From: Flavobacteriaceae bacterium MAR_2010_188
Lineage (GTDB): Bacteria; Bacteroidota; Bacteroidia; Flavobacteriales; Flavobacteriaceae
Direction of reading: 5' to 3'
DNA length: 64,000 bases
Assembly: GCA_900104375.1 (NCBI GenBank)
Contig: LT629302.1
Location: 806,001-870,000 of the forward strand
The notes beneath the pieces are model-generated. The model saw only the letters and a list, made by a program, of their open reading frames with translations. It had not been told where the DNA came from and searched no databases. The position numbers and the translations under genes were made by a program. Of the stretch, positions 9,558-18,369 are shown piece by piece (within the stretch, counting starts at the first letter, position 1; each line of letters begins with the position of its first letter).

Positions 9558-10229
9558 TCATCTGGATTTCTTAAACAAATTGTCTAGTTGCAGGTTTTTG
9601 CCGCTCTTTAGTTTACTGATGGTGCGTAGAAAAATAAGAGCCGTAATGTAGGCGTCTCCCGCAGCCGTATGTCGGTCGGACAAGTCAATGTCGTAGAAAT
9701 AAGCGAGCTCATCTAAGGTGAAATTTTTCTGGGTGTCGATAAGATTCGATTTGATCAAGGTTCTACGATGAAGGTCTACCGTATCTAATATTCTATTTTT
9801 CAACTTCGGAAGACCTTGACGTTTTAAAGCATTATTAATCATGGTAATATCAAACTTGGCGTGATGTGCCACAATAATTGAATTGCCGATGTATTCCAAG
9901 AAAATCTTGATTGCTTCGAGCTCGCTAAGCCGATTGAGTTTTTCATTTCTAAGAAGACCATGTATTTCTACCGTGTCTGGATTAAATCGGTTTTGCGTGA
10001 CGTAAACTTCTAGGCTTTTTGAAATTACGATTTGCATATTTTCTAAAACGACCGCACCAATTGAGAGAATACGATCTTTTTTATAATCGAAACCAGTTGT
10101 TTCAGTATCGAGAATAATAAAAACTGCTTCCTGATAAGTTTTTGGATTATCGGCTTCAAATTTTTCTAAATATGAATTATAGAAATCCGGATAATCCTTC
10201 TTTATTGATTTATTAAACCAATTTATCAT
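9558..10229 (-). CDS. DEDDh 3'-5' exonuclease (DnaQ-like)
   Basis: A 223-residue protein with the complete DEDDh active site: D41 and E43 in LDTETTG, D127 in AHHAKFDI, H187 and D192 in DRHTAAGDAY. The exonuclease domain fills residues 35-205. It resembles the epsilon proofreading subunit of DNA polymerase III but lacks an obvious polymerase-binding tail, so it is more likely a stand-alone DNA or RNA exonuclease. Its start overlaps the end of the cNMP/CBS/DUF294 gene by 4 bases, so the two are translationally coupled. This pairing with DUF294 proteins is familiar in Bacteroidota and some Proteobacteria. Confidence 0.88.
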   Translation of the reverse strand: MINWFNKSIKKDYPDFYNSYLEKFEADNPKTYQEAVFIILDTETTGFDYKKDRILSIGAVVLENMQIVISKSLEVYVTQNRFNPDTVEIHGLLRNEKLNRLSELEAIKIFLEYIGNSIIVAHHAKFDITMINNALKRQGLPKLKNRILDTVDLHRRTLIKSNLIDTQKNFTLDELAYFYDIDLSDRHTAAGDAYITALIFLRTISKLKSGKNLQLDNLFKKSR

Positions 10230-12148
10230 GAGAACGCATGGGTATTGAATTTAATCTTGATCAAATCCTGAATATTAGAAATCGTGGTAAAGCATCGTTT
10301 CAATTTCATTTTTTCTTCTTTAGTCAAGACTTCTAATTCTATAAATCGGCCGCTGTCGTTATTGATAAGACCGTGCTTAGTTCTAAACTTTAGTAATGCT
10401 TTTGCTGCATAAGAACAGGAAAGATAGAGTTCGCTATTCTCTGGTTGAATTTCTGCCAGCTTTTCGAACCGCTCTGCCGTATTATTTATATTTTTAATTT
10501 GATAATTAAGTGCAAGTACTCGCCCGGCATCCGCGATAGGCATGATACCACGTTTTTTTAAATCAAAAAAGTTCTTGTATTCGCCGTCTCTTTCTAATAA
10601 AAATTGTCTAAAAAATCCGAAGGGTGAAGGACTTCGCAAAGCGCTGGCGGCTAATTTGGTCAAAAATATATGGTTGTCCTTAGTAATTAGAAAGGTATGT
10701 TCGGCAAGTTGGTCGGTCAGTTTAGAATTTCCGTAGGTAATATCGAAATCAAAGAAAATAGAACATAATAAGATTTCGTCGCTTCCGGTTTCGGTGGTCC
10801 ACTTATTAAATTGCGCTTTCCATTCATCTAAGGTCAAGCAATAATTAGGATTTTTAGCCATCATGTCGCCAGGACAAAGTTCAAAACCTACAACTGCCAA
10901 TCTCTTATTTACTTTTTTGGCCAATTCTATAAAGTAGGTGCGTGTTTCTTCAAGCTTATCTTGGGGGACTTTTTCAAAAATAATCGCGTTATCCTGATCG
11001 GTATGAAGCAGTTGTTCTTTACGTCCTTGGCTCCCTAAAGACATCCAGGCAAACTCTACCGGTGGATTGCTGCCCATTTTCTTGATGCACCTTTTAATTA
11101 CATGTTTTATGGTGGCGTCATTCAGCTCAAAAATAATCCTGCTGGTTAAAGTTATCGGGATATTCTGTTCAATATAGCCTTGAAGAAGAACCATAATCTT
11201 TTGCCTTAATCGACGTAATTGTTTAGTACTCGTGGTCCTGCTTATCGCCTTCATTAAAATCGCCGGATTGCTTCCTTTCTTGACTATAATATCGTTCTGG
11301 GATAGAATTCCTAAAATCTTTGAATTCGGGGTTCCGTCTTTAGTAATGCAGATATGATTTACCCGATGTTTCATCATGGTAATTTGGGCCTGGGCGATAG
11401 AAATATTCTTGGGGTAACAAAGCACAGGAGAACTCATCACCTTTTTTGCCGCTTGGTCAATATCGAAATCTTCCGTAACCATATAATTACGAAGGTCCTT
11501 ATCGGTAATAATTCCTAGCGGAATCTCGTCTTCGGCAATAATAATTGAGCCAACATTATGTTTGCTCATTAATTTCGCAACATCTTTAATACTATCCTCT
11601 GGCTTCGCAGTAATGACTTTTTTAATGTAAGTAGCAGGTTGAAGTTCAAAAAGCACCTCGGAAATCGGAGAATCGAAATCCTGGGGGTCACCAAAAAAAT
11701 CCTTGCTGTAGACCTTAGTAAACGGGTGTTCTGTATTGGAAGCAAAACTTTCCATTAGATAATTACCTACCAAAGTGTTCTTTTCTGCAATTGGCTTAAA
11801 TATGGAAATCGGAATGGCATATAAGATACATTCTTCATCCGCCACCGCAGAAAGCGCGTAATTTTCTTTCGCAAAAATTGGGCGTAATCCAAAAACATCG
11901 CCTTCGTCATATTTATTAAGGATTTCTTCAGTATCATCAATCGTTTTCTTTAGAGCGATACTTCCTTTGTTAATGATGAAAAATTGGTCTTTTAGAATGT
12001 CATTCTGCTTGTAGATTACGGCATTTTTTTCAAAATAAAGAACACTTACATTTTTTGAAATGTCTAATCGCTGATGGTCATTTAATAAGTCGAAAGGAGG
12101 GAAGTCCTTTATAAAATCTGCAATTCTGCTGGCAATGGTATTCTTCAT
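10226..12148 (-). CDS. cNMP-binding / CBS pair / DUF294 nucleotidyltransferase-like protein
   Basis: A 640-residue multidomain regulator. Residues about 20-140 form a cyclic-nucleotide-binding beta-roll (KNAVIYKQND and INKGSIALKK segments). Residues about 175-295 form two CBS motifs that usually bind adenine nucleotides. Residues about 330-460 are the DUF294 nucleotidyltransferase core related to GlnD, with G372-S373 in SLGSQGRKE and the aspartates D384 and D386 in HTDQDN. The rest is the helical DUF294 C-terminal domain. No membrane segment is seen. The family is often linked to acetate/carboxylate transport and acetyl-CoA synthetase genes, but those are not in this window. The enzyme's protein target is unknown. 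It is first in a two-gene unit with the exonuclease. Confidence 0.88.
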   Translation of the reverse strand: MKNTIASRIADFIKDFPPFDLLNDHQRLDISKNVSVLYFEKNAVIYKQNDILKDQFFIINKGSIALKKTIDDTEEILNKYDEGDVFGLRPIFAKENYALSAVADEECILYAIPISIFKPIAEKNTLVGNYLMESFASNTEHPFTKVYSKDFFGDPQDFDSPISEVLFELQPATYIKKVITAKPEDSIKDVAKLMSKHNVGSIIIAEDEIPLGIITDKDLRNYMVTEDFDIDQAAKKVMSSPVLCYPKNISIAQAQITMMKHRVNHICITKDGTPNSKILGILSQNDIIVKKGSNPAILMKAISRTTSTKQLRRLRQKIMVLLQGYIEQNIPITLTSRIIFELNDATIKHVIKRCIKKMGSNPPVEFAWMSLGSQGRKEQLLHTDQDNAIIFEKVPQDKLEETRTYFIELAKKVNKRLAVVGFELCPGDMMAKNPNYCLTLDEWKAQFNKWTTETGSDEILLCSIFFDFDITYGNSKLTDQLAEHTFLITKDNHIFLTKLAASALRSPSPFGFFRQFLLERDGEYKNFFDLKKRGIMPIADAGRVLALNYQIKNINNTAERFEKLAEIQPENSELYLSCSYAAKALLKFRTKHGLINNDSGRFIELEVLTKEEKMKLKRCFTTISNIQDLIKIKFNTHAFS

Positions 12149-12177
12149 AAAGGGATATGGTATTCAACGGTATATTT

Positions 12178-12185
12178 CAAATTTA
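12178..12185 (-). promoter_or_regulatory. Putative -7 promoter element for the DUF294-exonuclease unit
   Basis: On the minus strand TAAATTTG fits TAnnTTTG exactly, 29 bases ahead of the DUF294 gene start. No -33 TTG was found at the expected spacing. Confidence 0.4.
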
Positions 12186-12276
12186 TTTCTCTGGCGATAC
12201 TGTTCTAAATTATTTTTAAAGATAGTGCGCTGTTAACAAGCAAATCATACTAATGGACCTGAAATGATGGAAATGT

Positions 12277-12951
12277 TCAGGATAATAATTTCTCCGCAAA
12301 ATAATTCAACATCTCTTCAACCTCCTCTAAGTTGTTTTCATTAATAGATATATCGGTAAGTCTTGGAAGGTGCTTGGCGAAATAGACATGATTATTGGAC
12401 ATTTCAAAAAGGTTAGTGGCTAAGGCATACGGATATTTGAATTCAGGATTAATTTTTGAAATAACCTTAGATACCGTATTCGCCAAATTTTTATAACTGC
12501 GAAAAAAACCTTTCGAATTCTCTATGTCTACTTCCTTTGTATGATAAGCTTTTCCCCCTTCGGAGATAACAATGTTATGTAATTTGCTTTCATTTACATA
12601 TTCTATTCCTGGATTCTCTTTGGGTGCAAAAACAAAGGAATGTATAATAATCTGCAACTCTTGCCGGGGATCTTTTACGTTCATTGTGTTGATCGTTATA
12701 AGATAGCTCACCCATTCCCAGTACCAGTTAACCAAAAATATCAATAATAAGTGTTTGTTTTCGAAGTAGCGATAAATTGATGCTTCCGTTGAACCAAAAT
12801 TATTGGCTAACTTTTTAAAATTGAAGGACTCGAAACCATATTCGTCTATTAGGAGAATACTATGTTTTATGATGTCACGACCCAGTTTAGATGCTTGAGG
12901 TTCCCTAAGATATAAGCCCTCATTTAACGATATTTTTATTTCTATACTCAT
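12277..12951 (-). CDS. TetR/AcrR family transcriptional regulator
   Basis: A 224-residue protein. Residues about 25-75 form a TetR-type helix-turn-helix: IIKHSILLIDEYGFESFNF, then KKLANNFGSTEASIYRYF, then ENKHLLL. The remainder is an all-helical ligand/dimer domain rich in aromatic residues and not recognisable by eye. It is divergent from the SulP transporter and carbonic anhydrase genes with 161 bases between starts, the usual layout for a local regulator. A 12-base palindrome overlaps its own promoter element, which suggests autorepression and possibly control of the transporter. The inducer is unknown. Confidence 0.88.
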   Translation of the reverse strand: MSIEIKISLNEGLYLREPQASKLGRDIIKHSILLIDEYGFESFNFKKLANNFGSTEASIYRYFENKHLLLIFLVNWYWEWVSYLITINTMNVKDPRQELQIIIHSFVFAPKENPGIEYVNESKLHNIVISEGGKAYHTKEVDIENSKGFFRSYKNLANTVSKVISKINPEFKYPYALATNLFEMSNNHVYFAKHLPRLTDISINENNLEEVEEMLNYFAEKLLS

Positions 12952-13007
12952 AAATTTTAATTTCTAAAATTCAATCTAATTTACTTAGAACCAACTGAGG
13001 TTGAGAA

Positions 13008-13019
13008 TTTGAATTCAAA
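13008..13019. promoter_or_regulatory. Perfect palindrome, candidate TetR operator
   Basis: TTTGAATTCAAA is a perfect 12-base palindrome in the divergent region between the TetR gene and the SulP gene. Its right end overlaps the -7 element of the TetR gene, so a bound dimer would block that promoter. A 12-base palindrome is shorter than many TetR operators, so this is inference. Confidence 0.4.
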
Positions 13020-13023
13020 GATA
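13016..13023 (-). promoter_or_regulatory. Putative -7 promoter element for the TetR gene
   Basis: The minus strand reads TATCTTTG, an exact TAnnTTTG match, 64 bases ahead of the TetR start codon. It overlaps the palindrome at 13008-13019. Confidence 0.4.
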
Positions 13024-13112
13024 CAAAAGCTTTACAACTTTTTATGATAGTTTTACTACTATAATAGAAAGTATTTGTATATTTACATCTGATTTTAAAA
13101 AACCAACTTTCT

Positions 13113-14705
13113 ATGAGCAACAATGTTTTTTCATATATTAAAAATGATATTCCAGCAAGTATAGTGGTATTCTTTGTGGCGCTACCATTATGTTTAGGGA
13201 TTGCGTTAGCAAGCGGCGCTCCACTTTTCTCAGGCTTAATCGCAGGAATTGTAGGTGGTATCGTTGTCGGCAGTTTAAGCGGGTCAAAAATTGGGGTAAG
13301 TGGTCCTGCCGCCGGTTTAGCGGCAATTGTCCTAACCGCGATTGGTACACTTGGGGGTTATGAAAATTTCTTATTAGCCGTAGTATTAGGCGGTATTATC
13401 CAACTACTCTTTGGTGTTTTAAAAGCTGGGATAATTGGTTATTATTTTCCTTCATCCGTAATTAAAGGAATGCTTACGGGAATAGGAATTATTATCATTC
13501 TTAAACAAATACCTCACTTTTTTGGGTATGATTCTGATCCACAGGGTGATTTTGCCTTTTTCCAAGTGGATGGTGAAAACACCTTTTCTGAAATATTTAA
13601 AACGGTCAATTATATTCGCCCGGGATCTGCATTAATCGGTATTATAGGACTATCTATTTTGTTATTATGGGATAAGGTGTTGTCAAAAAAATCTAAAATC
13701 TTCCAGATCATCCAAGGTCCTTTGGTAGCAGTAGCTATAGGAATTATCTTCTATTTAGTAACTAAGTCTAATGATAGCCTGGCAATCAGTCAATCGCATT
13801 TAGTGAGTGTGCCAATACCCGACGATATTTCCTCATTTTTTAGCCAATTTAGTTTTCCGAATTTTGGAGCTATCGGTAATACAGACATCTGGGTTGTTGC
13901 CTTTACCATTGCCTTGGTTGCAAGTTTAGAAACTTTACTTTGCGTTGAAGCTACAGATAAATTGGATCCTCATAAGAGTGTAACCCCTACTAATAGAGAA
14001 TTGTTGGCCCAAGGTACAGGTAATATAATTTCTGGAATGATCGGTGGCTTACCAATTACCCAAGTAATAGTACGAAGTTCTGCTAATATTCAATCGGGAG
14101 CCAGAACCAAATTGTCAACAATCATACATGGTTTACTGTTATTAATTTCTGTAATGGTTATACCTAATTTATTAAATATGATCCCGCTATCTGTATTGGC
14201 TGCTATATTATTGATTGTTGGGTATAAATTAGCGAAACCCGCTCTATTTAAAAAAATGTACGATTTGGGTTGGAAACAGTCCATACCATTTACAGTGACG
14301 GTTTTAGGTATTGTATTTATTGATATGCTTTCCGGTTTAGGATTAGGTCTAGCCGTGGGAATTGTAGTTATATTAATAAAAAGCTATCAAAACTCCCATT
14401 TCTTGCACAAAGAAGGAGAAGATGTGGATGATGGAATAATTAAAATGACATTAGCGGAAGAGGTGACTTTCTTTAATAAGGGTGCAATTTTAAAGGAATT
14501 GGAAAAGCTGCCTAAGAACTCCCAATTGGAATTAGATGTTAGAAAAACCAAGTACTTAGATAATGATATTATAGAAATTTTAGAGGATTTTGCTTTTAAG
14601 GCCAAGGAAAGAAATATTAACATCAAATTAATATCAGAGCGAGGAGTTATTGAAAACCCCCCTAGCTACATCGAATTTTTCAAACTGAGACCCAAATCGG
14701 CATAA
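13113..14705 (+). CDS. SulP family anion (probably bicarbonate) transporter
   Basis: A 530-residue inner-membrane protein. About 430 residues form the SLC26/SulP membrane domain, starting with DIPASIVVFFVALPLCLGIALASGAPLFSGL and its GxxxGxxxG-rich helices, and including SGPAAGLAAI in the anion-binding region. After the last helix, residues about 440-525 form a STAS-like cytosolic domain (LELDVRKTKYLDNDIIEILEDF). SulP proteins carry sulfate, bicarbonate or chloride. The carbonic anhydrase gene 27 bases downstream points to bicarbonate, since SulP/carbonic anhydrase pairs occur widely as inorganic-carbon uptake units. It is divergent from the TetR gene, which may control it. Confidence 0.88.
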   Translation: MSNNVFSYIKNDIPASIVVFFVALPLCLGIALASGAPLFSGLIAGIVGGIVVGSLSGSKIGVSGPAAGLAAIVLTAIGTLGGYENFLLAVVLGGIIQLLFGVLKAGIIGYYFPSSVIKGMLTGIGIIIILKQIPHFFGYDSDPQGDFAFFQVDGENTFSEIFKTVNYIRPGSALIGIIGLSILLLWDKVLSKKSKIFQIIQGPLVAVAIGIIFYLVTKSNDSLAISQSHLVSVPIPDDISSFFSQFSFPNFGAIGNTDIWVVAFTIALVASLETLLCVEATDKLDPHKSVTPTNRELLAQGTGNIISGMIGGLPITQVIVRSSANIQSGARTKLSTIIHGLLLLISVMVIPNLLNMIPLSVLAAILLIVGYKLAKPALFKKMYDLGWKQSIPFTVTVLGIVFIDMLSGLGLGLAVGIVVILIKSYQNSHFLHKEGEDVDDGIIKMTLAEEVTFFNKGAILKELEKLPKNSQLELDVRKTKYLDNDIIEILEDFAFKAKERNINIKLISERGVIENPPSYIEFFKLRPKSA

Positions 14706-14732
14706 ATAATTGATTAATAAAATATATAAATT

Positions 14733-15362
14733 ATGAAAGCACATACAAAAGAGACACAAGCAACAATGACTCCCGAGAAGGCATTAAATTTTTTAAGAGA
14801 AGGAAATGCTCGATTCCAAAATAATTTAAAAGCCAACAGAAATCTTTTAGAGCAAGTTAATGACACCCGTGACGGGCAATTTCCTTTTGCTACTATTTTA
14901 AGTTGCATAGACTCTAGGGTTTCGGCCGAGTTGGTTTTTGATCAGGGATTAGGTGATATTTTTAGCGTTCGAATTGCGGGTAATTTTGTCAACGAAGATA
15001 TTTTGGGAAGTATGGAATTCGCATGCAAACTTGCGGGTACCAAGCTAATAGTTGTACTTGGTCATACTGCATGCGGTGCCGTTAAAGGTGCTTGTGACGA
15101 CGCTAAACTTGGTAATTTAACTAATATGTTGGCAAAAATTAAACCAGCTGTAAACGCCGTTAAAGAACCACAAGACGCTGCTCTAAGAAATTCTTCAAAT
15201 ATGGAATTTGTAGACCATGTCTCTGCAAAAAATGTTCAACTTACTATTGACAGAATTATCAAAGAGAGTGACGTGCTTGCAGAAATGCAGAACGATGGAG
15301 ATATTAAAATCATTGGAGCGATGTATGATATCAATACAGGTGCCGTCGATTTTTATGAATAA
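14733..15362 (+). CDS. Beta-class carbonic anhydrase
   Basis: A 209-residue cytosolic enzyme that interconverts CO2 and bicarbonate. The zinc ligands are C58, H111 and C114, and the D60-R62 dyad is present in the motif CIDSRVS. GHTACGAVKGA and SVRIAGNFVN are classical beta-class segments. No signal peptide is seen. It follows the SulP transporter gene by 27 bases and is probably co-transcribed with it; together they would trap inorganic carbon as bicarbonate, which the biotin carboxylases of the cell use. No terminator hairpin is seen after it. Confidence 0.93.
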   Translation: MKAHTKETQATMTPEKALNFLREGNARFQNNLKANRNLLEQVNDTRDGQFPFATILSCIDSRVSAELVFDQGLGDIFSVRIAGNFVNEDILGSMEFACKLAGTKLIVVLGHTACGAVKGACDDAKLGNLTNMLAKIKPAVNAVKEPQDAALRNSSNMEFVDHVSAKNVQLTIDRIIKESDVLAEMQNDGDIKIIGAMYDINTGAVDFYE

Positions 15363-15776
15363 ATAAAAAAATATCGTGACGAAGCCGCAATTAAATTAAG
15401 CTAAAAAGATAGTAGTATTGATCCTAGGATTCGTTAAGGTAAATGAGAATAACAATTTTTATTTATCAGTGTCAAATGAAAACTAATTGCATATAGAATC
15501 CTTTCTATTTATTAGAAACGGAATATTCGGGAATAGTGGCTATTTTTTAGTTAGAATTTATGACTAGAAATTGGATAGATGAGTCAATTGATTTATAGTA
15601 ACCCCAATGACTTAAATATTATTAGCGATATCCAATAAAGAAAGATAAGGTAACGATTATTTTAGGACGAAACTTATTGCCTAAAAGCCTTCAATACTAA
15701 AAATGTGTAGATTCAATTTTAAAAGTGTTGCTAAATCATACAGCAATAACTAAGCACCAAATACTCTCTATTATTT
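15363..15776. other. Intergenic region without recognisable feature
   Basis: 414 AT-rich bases between the convergent ends of the carbonic anhydrase and PrsW-like genes. I see no convincing short gene, RNA or repeat, and no strong terminator hairpin. Confidence 0.5.
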
Positions 15777-16463
15777 TTAGTTTATTCTTTTTATCTTAAA
15801 AAAATTGCTTCGCCGATGTTTGTGAATCGCTCTTGCAGAAAGACCTATACCTATTACTAAAGATATAAAAGAACCGATCCAAAGGCCAGGAACATATTCT
15901 ATAAACAAGAAGAAATCATAGGCGCCATGGAACGCCATTGCTAGCAGCAATCCGGTTAAATTATGTTGAATCCGTTTGCCAGAAAACTTGGCCTTGCCCA
16001 TAAAATAACCCATCAATACTCCAAAAGTTGCATGCGCAGGTATGGCCGTAAACGCTCTGAGTAATGCGACTTCGTAACCACCTTCTAATACGTACATAAA
16101 GTTTTCGGTGGCAGCAAATCCCATCGAAACCAAGACGCAATAAACGATGCCATCAAATGGTTCGTTAAAATATCGTTTATCCTGACTGTAATATCGGACG
16201 ATTATATATTTGCTGAATTCTTCGGTGAGAGCGACCACAAAAAACGCCTTAAAAAACTGTTCTGCAATATCAAAATGATCCTCAAGCGGGATAATAAAAT
16301 CGAAGATAAGATAGATAAGCGTGGTTAAGATAATGCTGACAACTGCTCCCAAAATAAAATGGGATAAGAGAAATTTTAACGGTTCTCTTTCGTACCTATC
16401 CAAAAGATAAATCATTAGGATTACAGCTAAAATAGGGGCAATAGTTAGCAGGGTAAGCGTCAT
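15777..16463 (-). CDS. PrsW family intramembrane metalloprotease
   Basis: A 228-residue membrane protein with about seven hydrophobic helices. The family's three active-site motifs are visible: EEFSKY (the Glu-Glu pair), HATFGVLMGYFMG (His) and HGAYDF (His-x-x-x-Asp), each at the edge of a helix. PrsW in Bacillus cleaves an anti-sigma factor within the membrane; no anti-sigma gene is adjacent here, so the target is unknown. It is the last gene of a leftward group with the Nudix and M42 genes, but it also has its own promoter element just ahead of its start. Confidence 0.85.
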   Translation of the reverse strand: MTLTLLTIAPILAVILMIYLLDRYEREPLKFLLSHFILGAVVSIILTTLIYLIFDFIIPLEDHFDIAEQFFKAFFVVALTEEFSKYIIVRYYSQDKRYFNEPFDGIVYCVLVSMGFAATENFMYVLEGGYEVALLRAFTAIPAHATFGVLMGYFMGKAKFSGKRIQHNLTGLLLAMAFHGAYDFFLFIEYVPGLWIGSFISLVIGIGLSARAIHKHRRSNFFKIKRIN

Positions 16464-16468
16464 GTGGC

Positions 16469-16476
16469 CAAATTTA
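16469..16476 (-). promoter_or_regulatory. -7 promoter element, leaderless type, for the PrsW-like gene
   Basis: On the minus strand TAAATTTG matches TAnnTTTG, followed by five bases (GCCAC) and the ATG. It lies in the 18-base gap after the Nudix gene stop codon, so the protease could be transcribed separately with almost no leader. Confidence 0.45.
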
Positions 16477-16481
16477 AAAAA

Positions 16482-17036
16482 TTAATTTTTCAAATTAGCC
16501 TTGACTTGTTTAATTACAATATCGTAATAAGATTTATTGCTCGCCACGAAATGGCTATTGTTTTTACTGTTCGCTAGAAGAGTTGCAAATTCATCGATTG
16601 TTACGAGTTTTACCGCTTCAACTTCTTCCTTTTGAAAGATTATTTTATCGATGTCGTCTTTGAATTCACATAAAAATGTATTATGAAACTCATTGTCGAT
16701 TATTCCGTTATCGTAGGATTGAAAACAGTTGAATGTTCCTATTTTGTGCAGATCTTGAATGGTAATGGTAATCCCCAATTCTTCTCTGATTTCTCTAATC
16801 GCGGCATCTTCAACAGTTTCATCTGCATCGACATGTCCAGCAACTGAAACATCCCAAAGACCTGGGCAAATAGCTTTATTATAAGATCGTTGCGCAAGCA
16901 GTATCTCGCCCTTTTTGGTGTAAAACCAAATATGAGCGGTATTGTGATAAAGTCCTTGTTGATGGATTATCGATTTTGGGATTGCTTCACCAGTTGGTTT
17001 TCCTTCTTTTGTTAAGACGTCGATTAATTCATCCAT
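16482..17036 (-). CDS. Nudix hydrolase (IPP isomerase-like / YfcD-like)
   Basis: A 184-residue protein with a complete Nudix box: G-x5-E-x7-REIREELGI, the Gly in GHVDADE. The N-terminal part (residues 1-50) has the pattern DVLTKEGKPTGEAIPKSIIHQQGLYH followed by HIWFY, typical of the YfcD/isopentenyl-diphosphate-isomerase-like subgroup that handles nucleoside or isoprenoid diphosphates. Which diphosphate it cleaves is not readable from sequence. It lies between the M42 peptidase (21 bases upstream) and the PrsW-like gene (18 bases downstream), all in one direction. Confidence 0.87.
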   Translation of the reverse strand: MDELIDVLTKEGKPTGEAIPKSIIHQQGLYHNTAHIWFYTKKGEILLAQRSYNKAICPGLWDVSVAGHVDADETVEDAAIREIREELGITITIQDLHKIGTFNCFQSYDNGIIDNEFHNTFLCEFKDDIDKIIFQKEEVEAVKLVTIDEFATLLANSKNNSHFVASNKSYYDIVIKQVKANLKN

Positions 17037-17057
17037 CTTACTCGGCTTGCCAAAGTT

Positions 17058-18146
17058 CTAATCAAAATAGCTGTAGGTATCGCCATCTTTCATGGTAAGA
17101 AGCGTTTCATAAATCAACCTAATGACATTTTCCACATCTTCTCTATGCACCATTTCTACTGTGGTGTGCATATATCGGAGTGGTAAAGAAATCAGAGCTG
17201 AAGCCACCCCACCATTGCTATAAGCAAATGCGTCGGTATCTGTTCCGGTAGCTCTAGAAAGGGCCGAACGCTGAAACGGAATGCCTTTTTTCTCGGCGGT
17301 TTCGGTAATGATATCCCGCAGTTTCTGTTGAACTGCTGGTGCGTAAGCCACAACCGGTCCTTTTCCTAATTCTATATGACCTTCCTTCTTTTTCTCGATC
17401 ATCGGCGTAGTAGTATCGTGCGTTACATCGGTTATGATGGCGGCATTTGGCTTTATGGTTTCGGTAATCATCTGTGCACCTCTAAGCCCGATTTCTTCTT
17501 GTACTGAGTTGGTGACGTACAATCCAAAAGGTAGTTTCTTTTTATTTTCGTGCAGTAATCTGGCAACTTCAGCGACCATAAACCCGCCCATTCTATTGTC
17601 TAAAGCACGGCAAACAAATTTATCACCATTAAGGATATGAAATTCATCCGGATAGGTAATGACACAACCCACATGGATTCCCATTTTTTCAACATCTTCT
17701 TTTTTGTTGCAACCCACATCGATAAAAATATTATCTGGCTTTGGTGCATCTTCCTTTTCACGATTTCTGGTATGTATTGCTGGCCAACCAAAAACGCCTT
17801 TTACCATGCCGTTTTTAGTATGGATATTAACTATTTTACTGGGTGCGATTTGGTGGTCACTACCGCCATTTCTGATAACATAAATAAGTCCATTATCAGT
17901 TATATAATTAACGTACCAAGAAATCTCATCGGCATGTCCTTCTATTACGACCCTATATTTGGCTTTTGGATTTATAATCCCTACTGCGCTACCATAAACA
18001 TCTGTCTTAAATTCGTCAACGTACGGTTTAAGGTATTCCATCCATAATTTCTGCCCATCCCACTCGTACCCAGTAGGTGATGGATTATTTAGATATTTTT
18101 CAAGAAATTTTAAGGATTTTTTGTTCAGGATTTCGTCTTTCGCCAT
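17058..18146 (-). CDS. M42 family metallo-aminopeptidase
   Basis: A 362-residue cytosolic dinuclear-zinc peptidase of the glutamyl aminopeptidase/tetrahedral (TET) family. The metal and catalytic residues appear in order: the His-Asp pair in EGHADEISW, the Asp in RALDNRMGG, the Glu pair in QEEIGLRGA, the Asp in TDVTHD and the last His in RYMHTTVE. The reading frame is open upstream to 18218, but the extra 24 residues do not fit the family and would overlap the promoter element, so the ATG at 18146 (MAKDEILN) is chosen. It is the first gene in a leftward group with the Nudix and PrsW-like genes. Confidence 0.9.
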   Translation of the reverse strand: MAKDEILNKKSLKFLEKYLNNPSPTGYEWDGQKLWMEYLKPYVDEFKTDVYGSAVGIINPKAKYRVVIEGHADEISWYVNYITDNGLIYVIRNGGSDHQIAPSKIVNIHTKNGMVKGVFGWPAIHTRNREKEDAPKPDNIFIDVGCNKKEDVEKMGIHVGCVITYPDEFHILNGDKFVCRALDNRMGGFMVAEVARLLHENKKKLPFGLYVTNSVQEEIGLRGAQMITETIKPNAAIITDVTHDTTTPMIEKKKEGHIELGKGPVVAYAPAVQQKLRDIITETAEKKGIPFQRSALSRATGTDTDAFAYSNGGVASALISLPLRYMHTTVEMVHREDVENVIRLIYETLLTMKDGDTYSYFD

Positions 18147-18161
18147 TTTTAAAATTTTGGA

Positions 18162-18169
18162 CAAATTTA
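18162..18169 (-). promoter_or_regulatory. Putative -7 promoter element for the M42 peptidase gene
   Basis: On the minus strand TAAATTTG matches TAnnTTTG exactly, 15 bases before the chosen ATG at 18146. It supports that start over the longer frame beginning at 18218. Confidence 0.45.
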
Positions 18170-18335
18170 ATAATATTAGCCGATTTACCGTTTTACTTAC
18201 TGAGTTAATGACGTACAACTTTTATTATTTCTAAGCGTTCTATGATTTATGTTGAAATAAATTTCGATTTAATTTATAGATGTACTGAGAATCTAATTTT
18301 TAGTTAATCTATAAACCAATAAACCTATTTTGTCG

Positions 18336-18343
18336 TAGGTTTG
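18336..18343 (+). promoter_or_regulatory. Putative -7 promoter element for the DUF4294 gene
   Basis: TAGGTTTG matches TAnnTTTG exactly, 26 bases before the ATG at 18370. A longer start at 18352 would lie at about the expected transcription start, which favours 18370. Confidence 0.4.
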
Positions 18344-18369
18344 GAACGATTTTGGTTCATTTTGTTGAG

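Noticed and set aside
15363-15776. Possible small gene or RNA after carbonic anhydrase
   Set aside because: No frame with plausible composition or start, and no stable hairpin or conserved RNA signature was seen.
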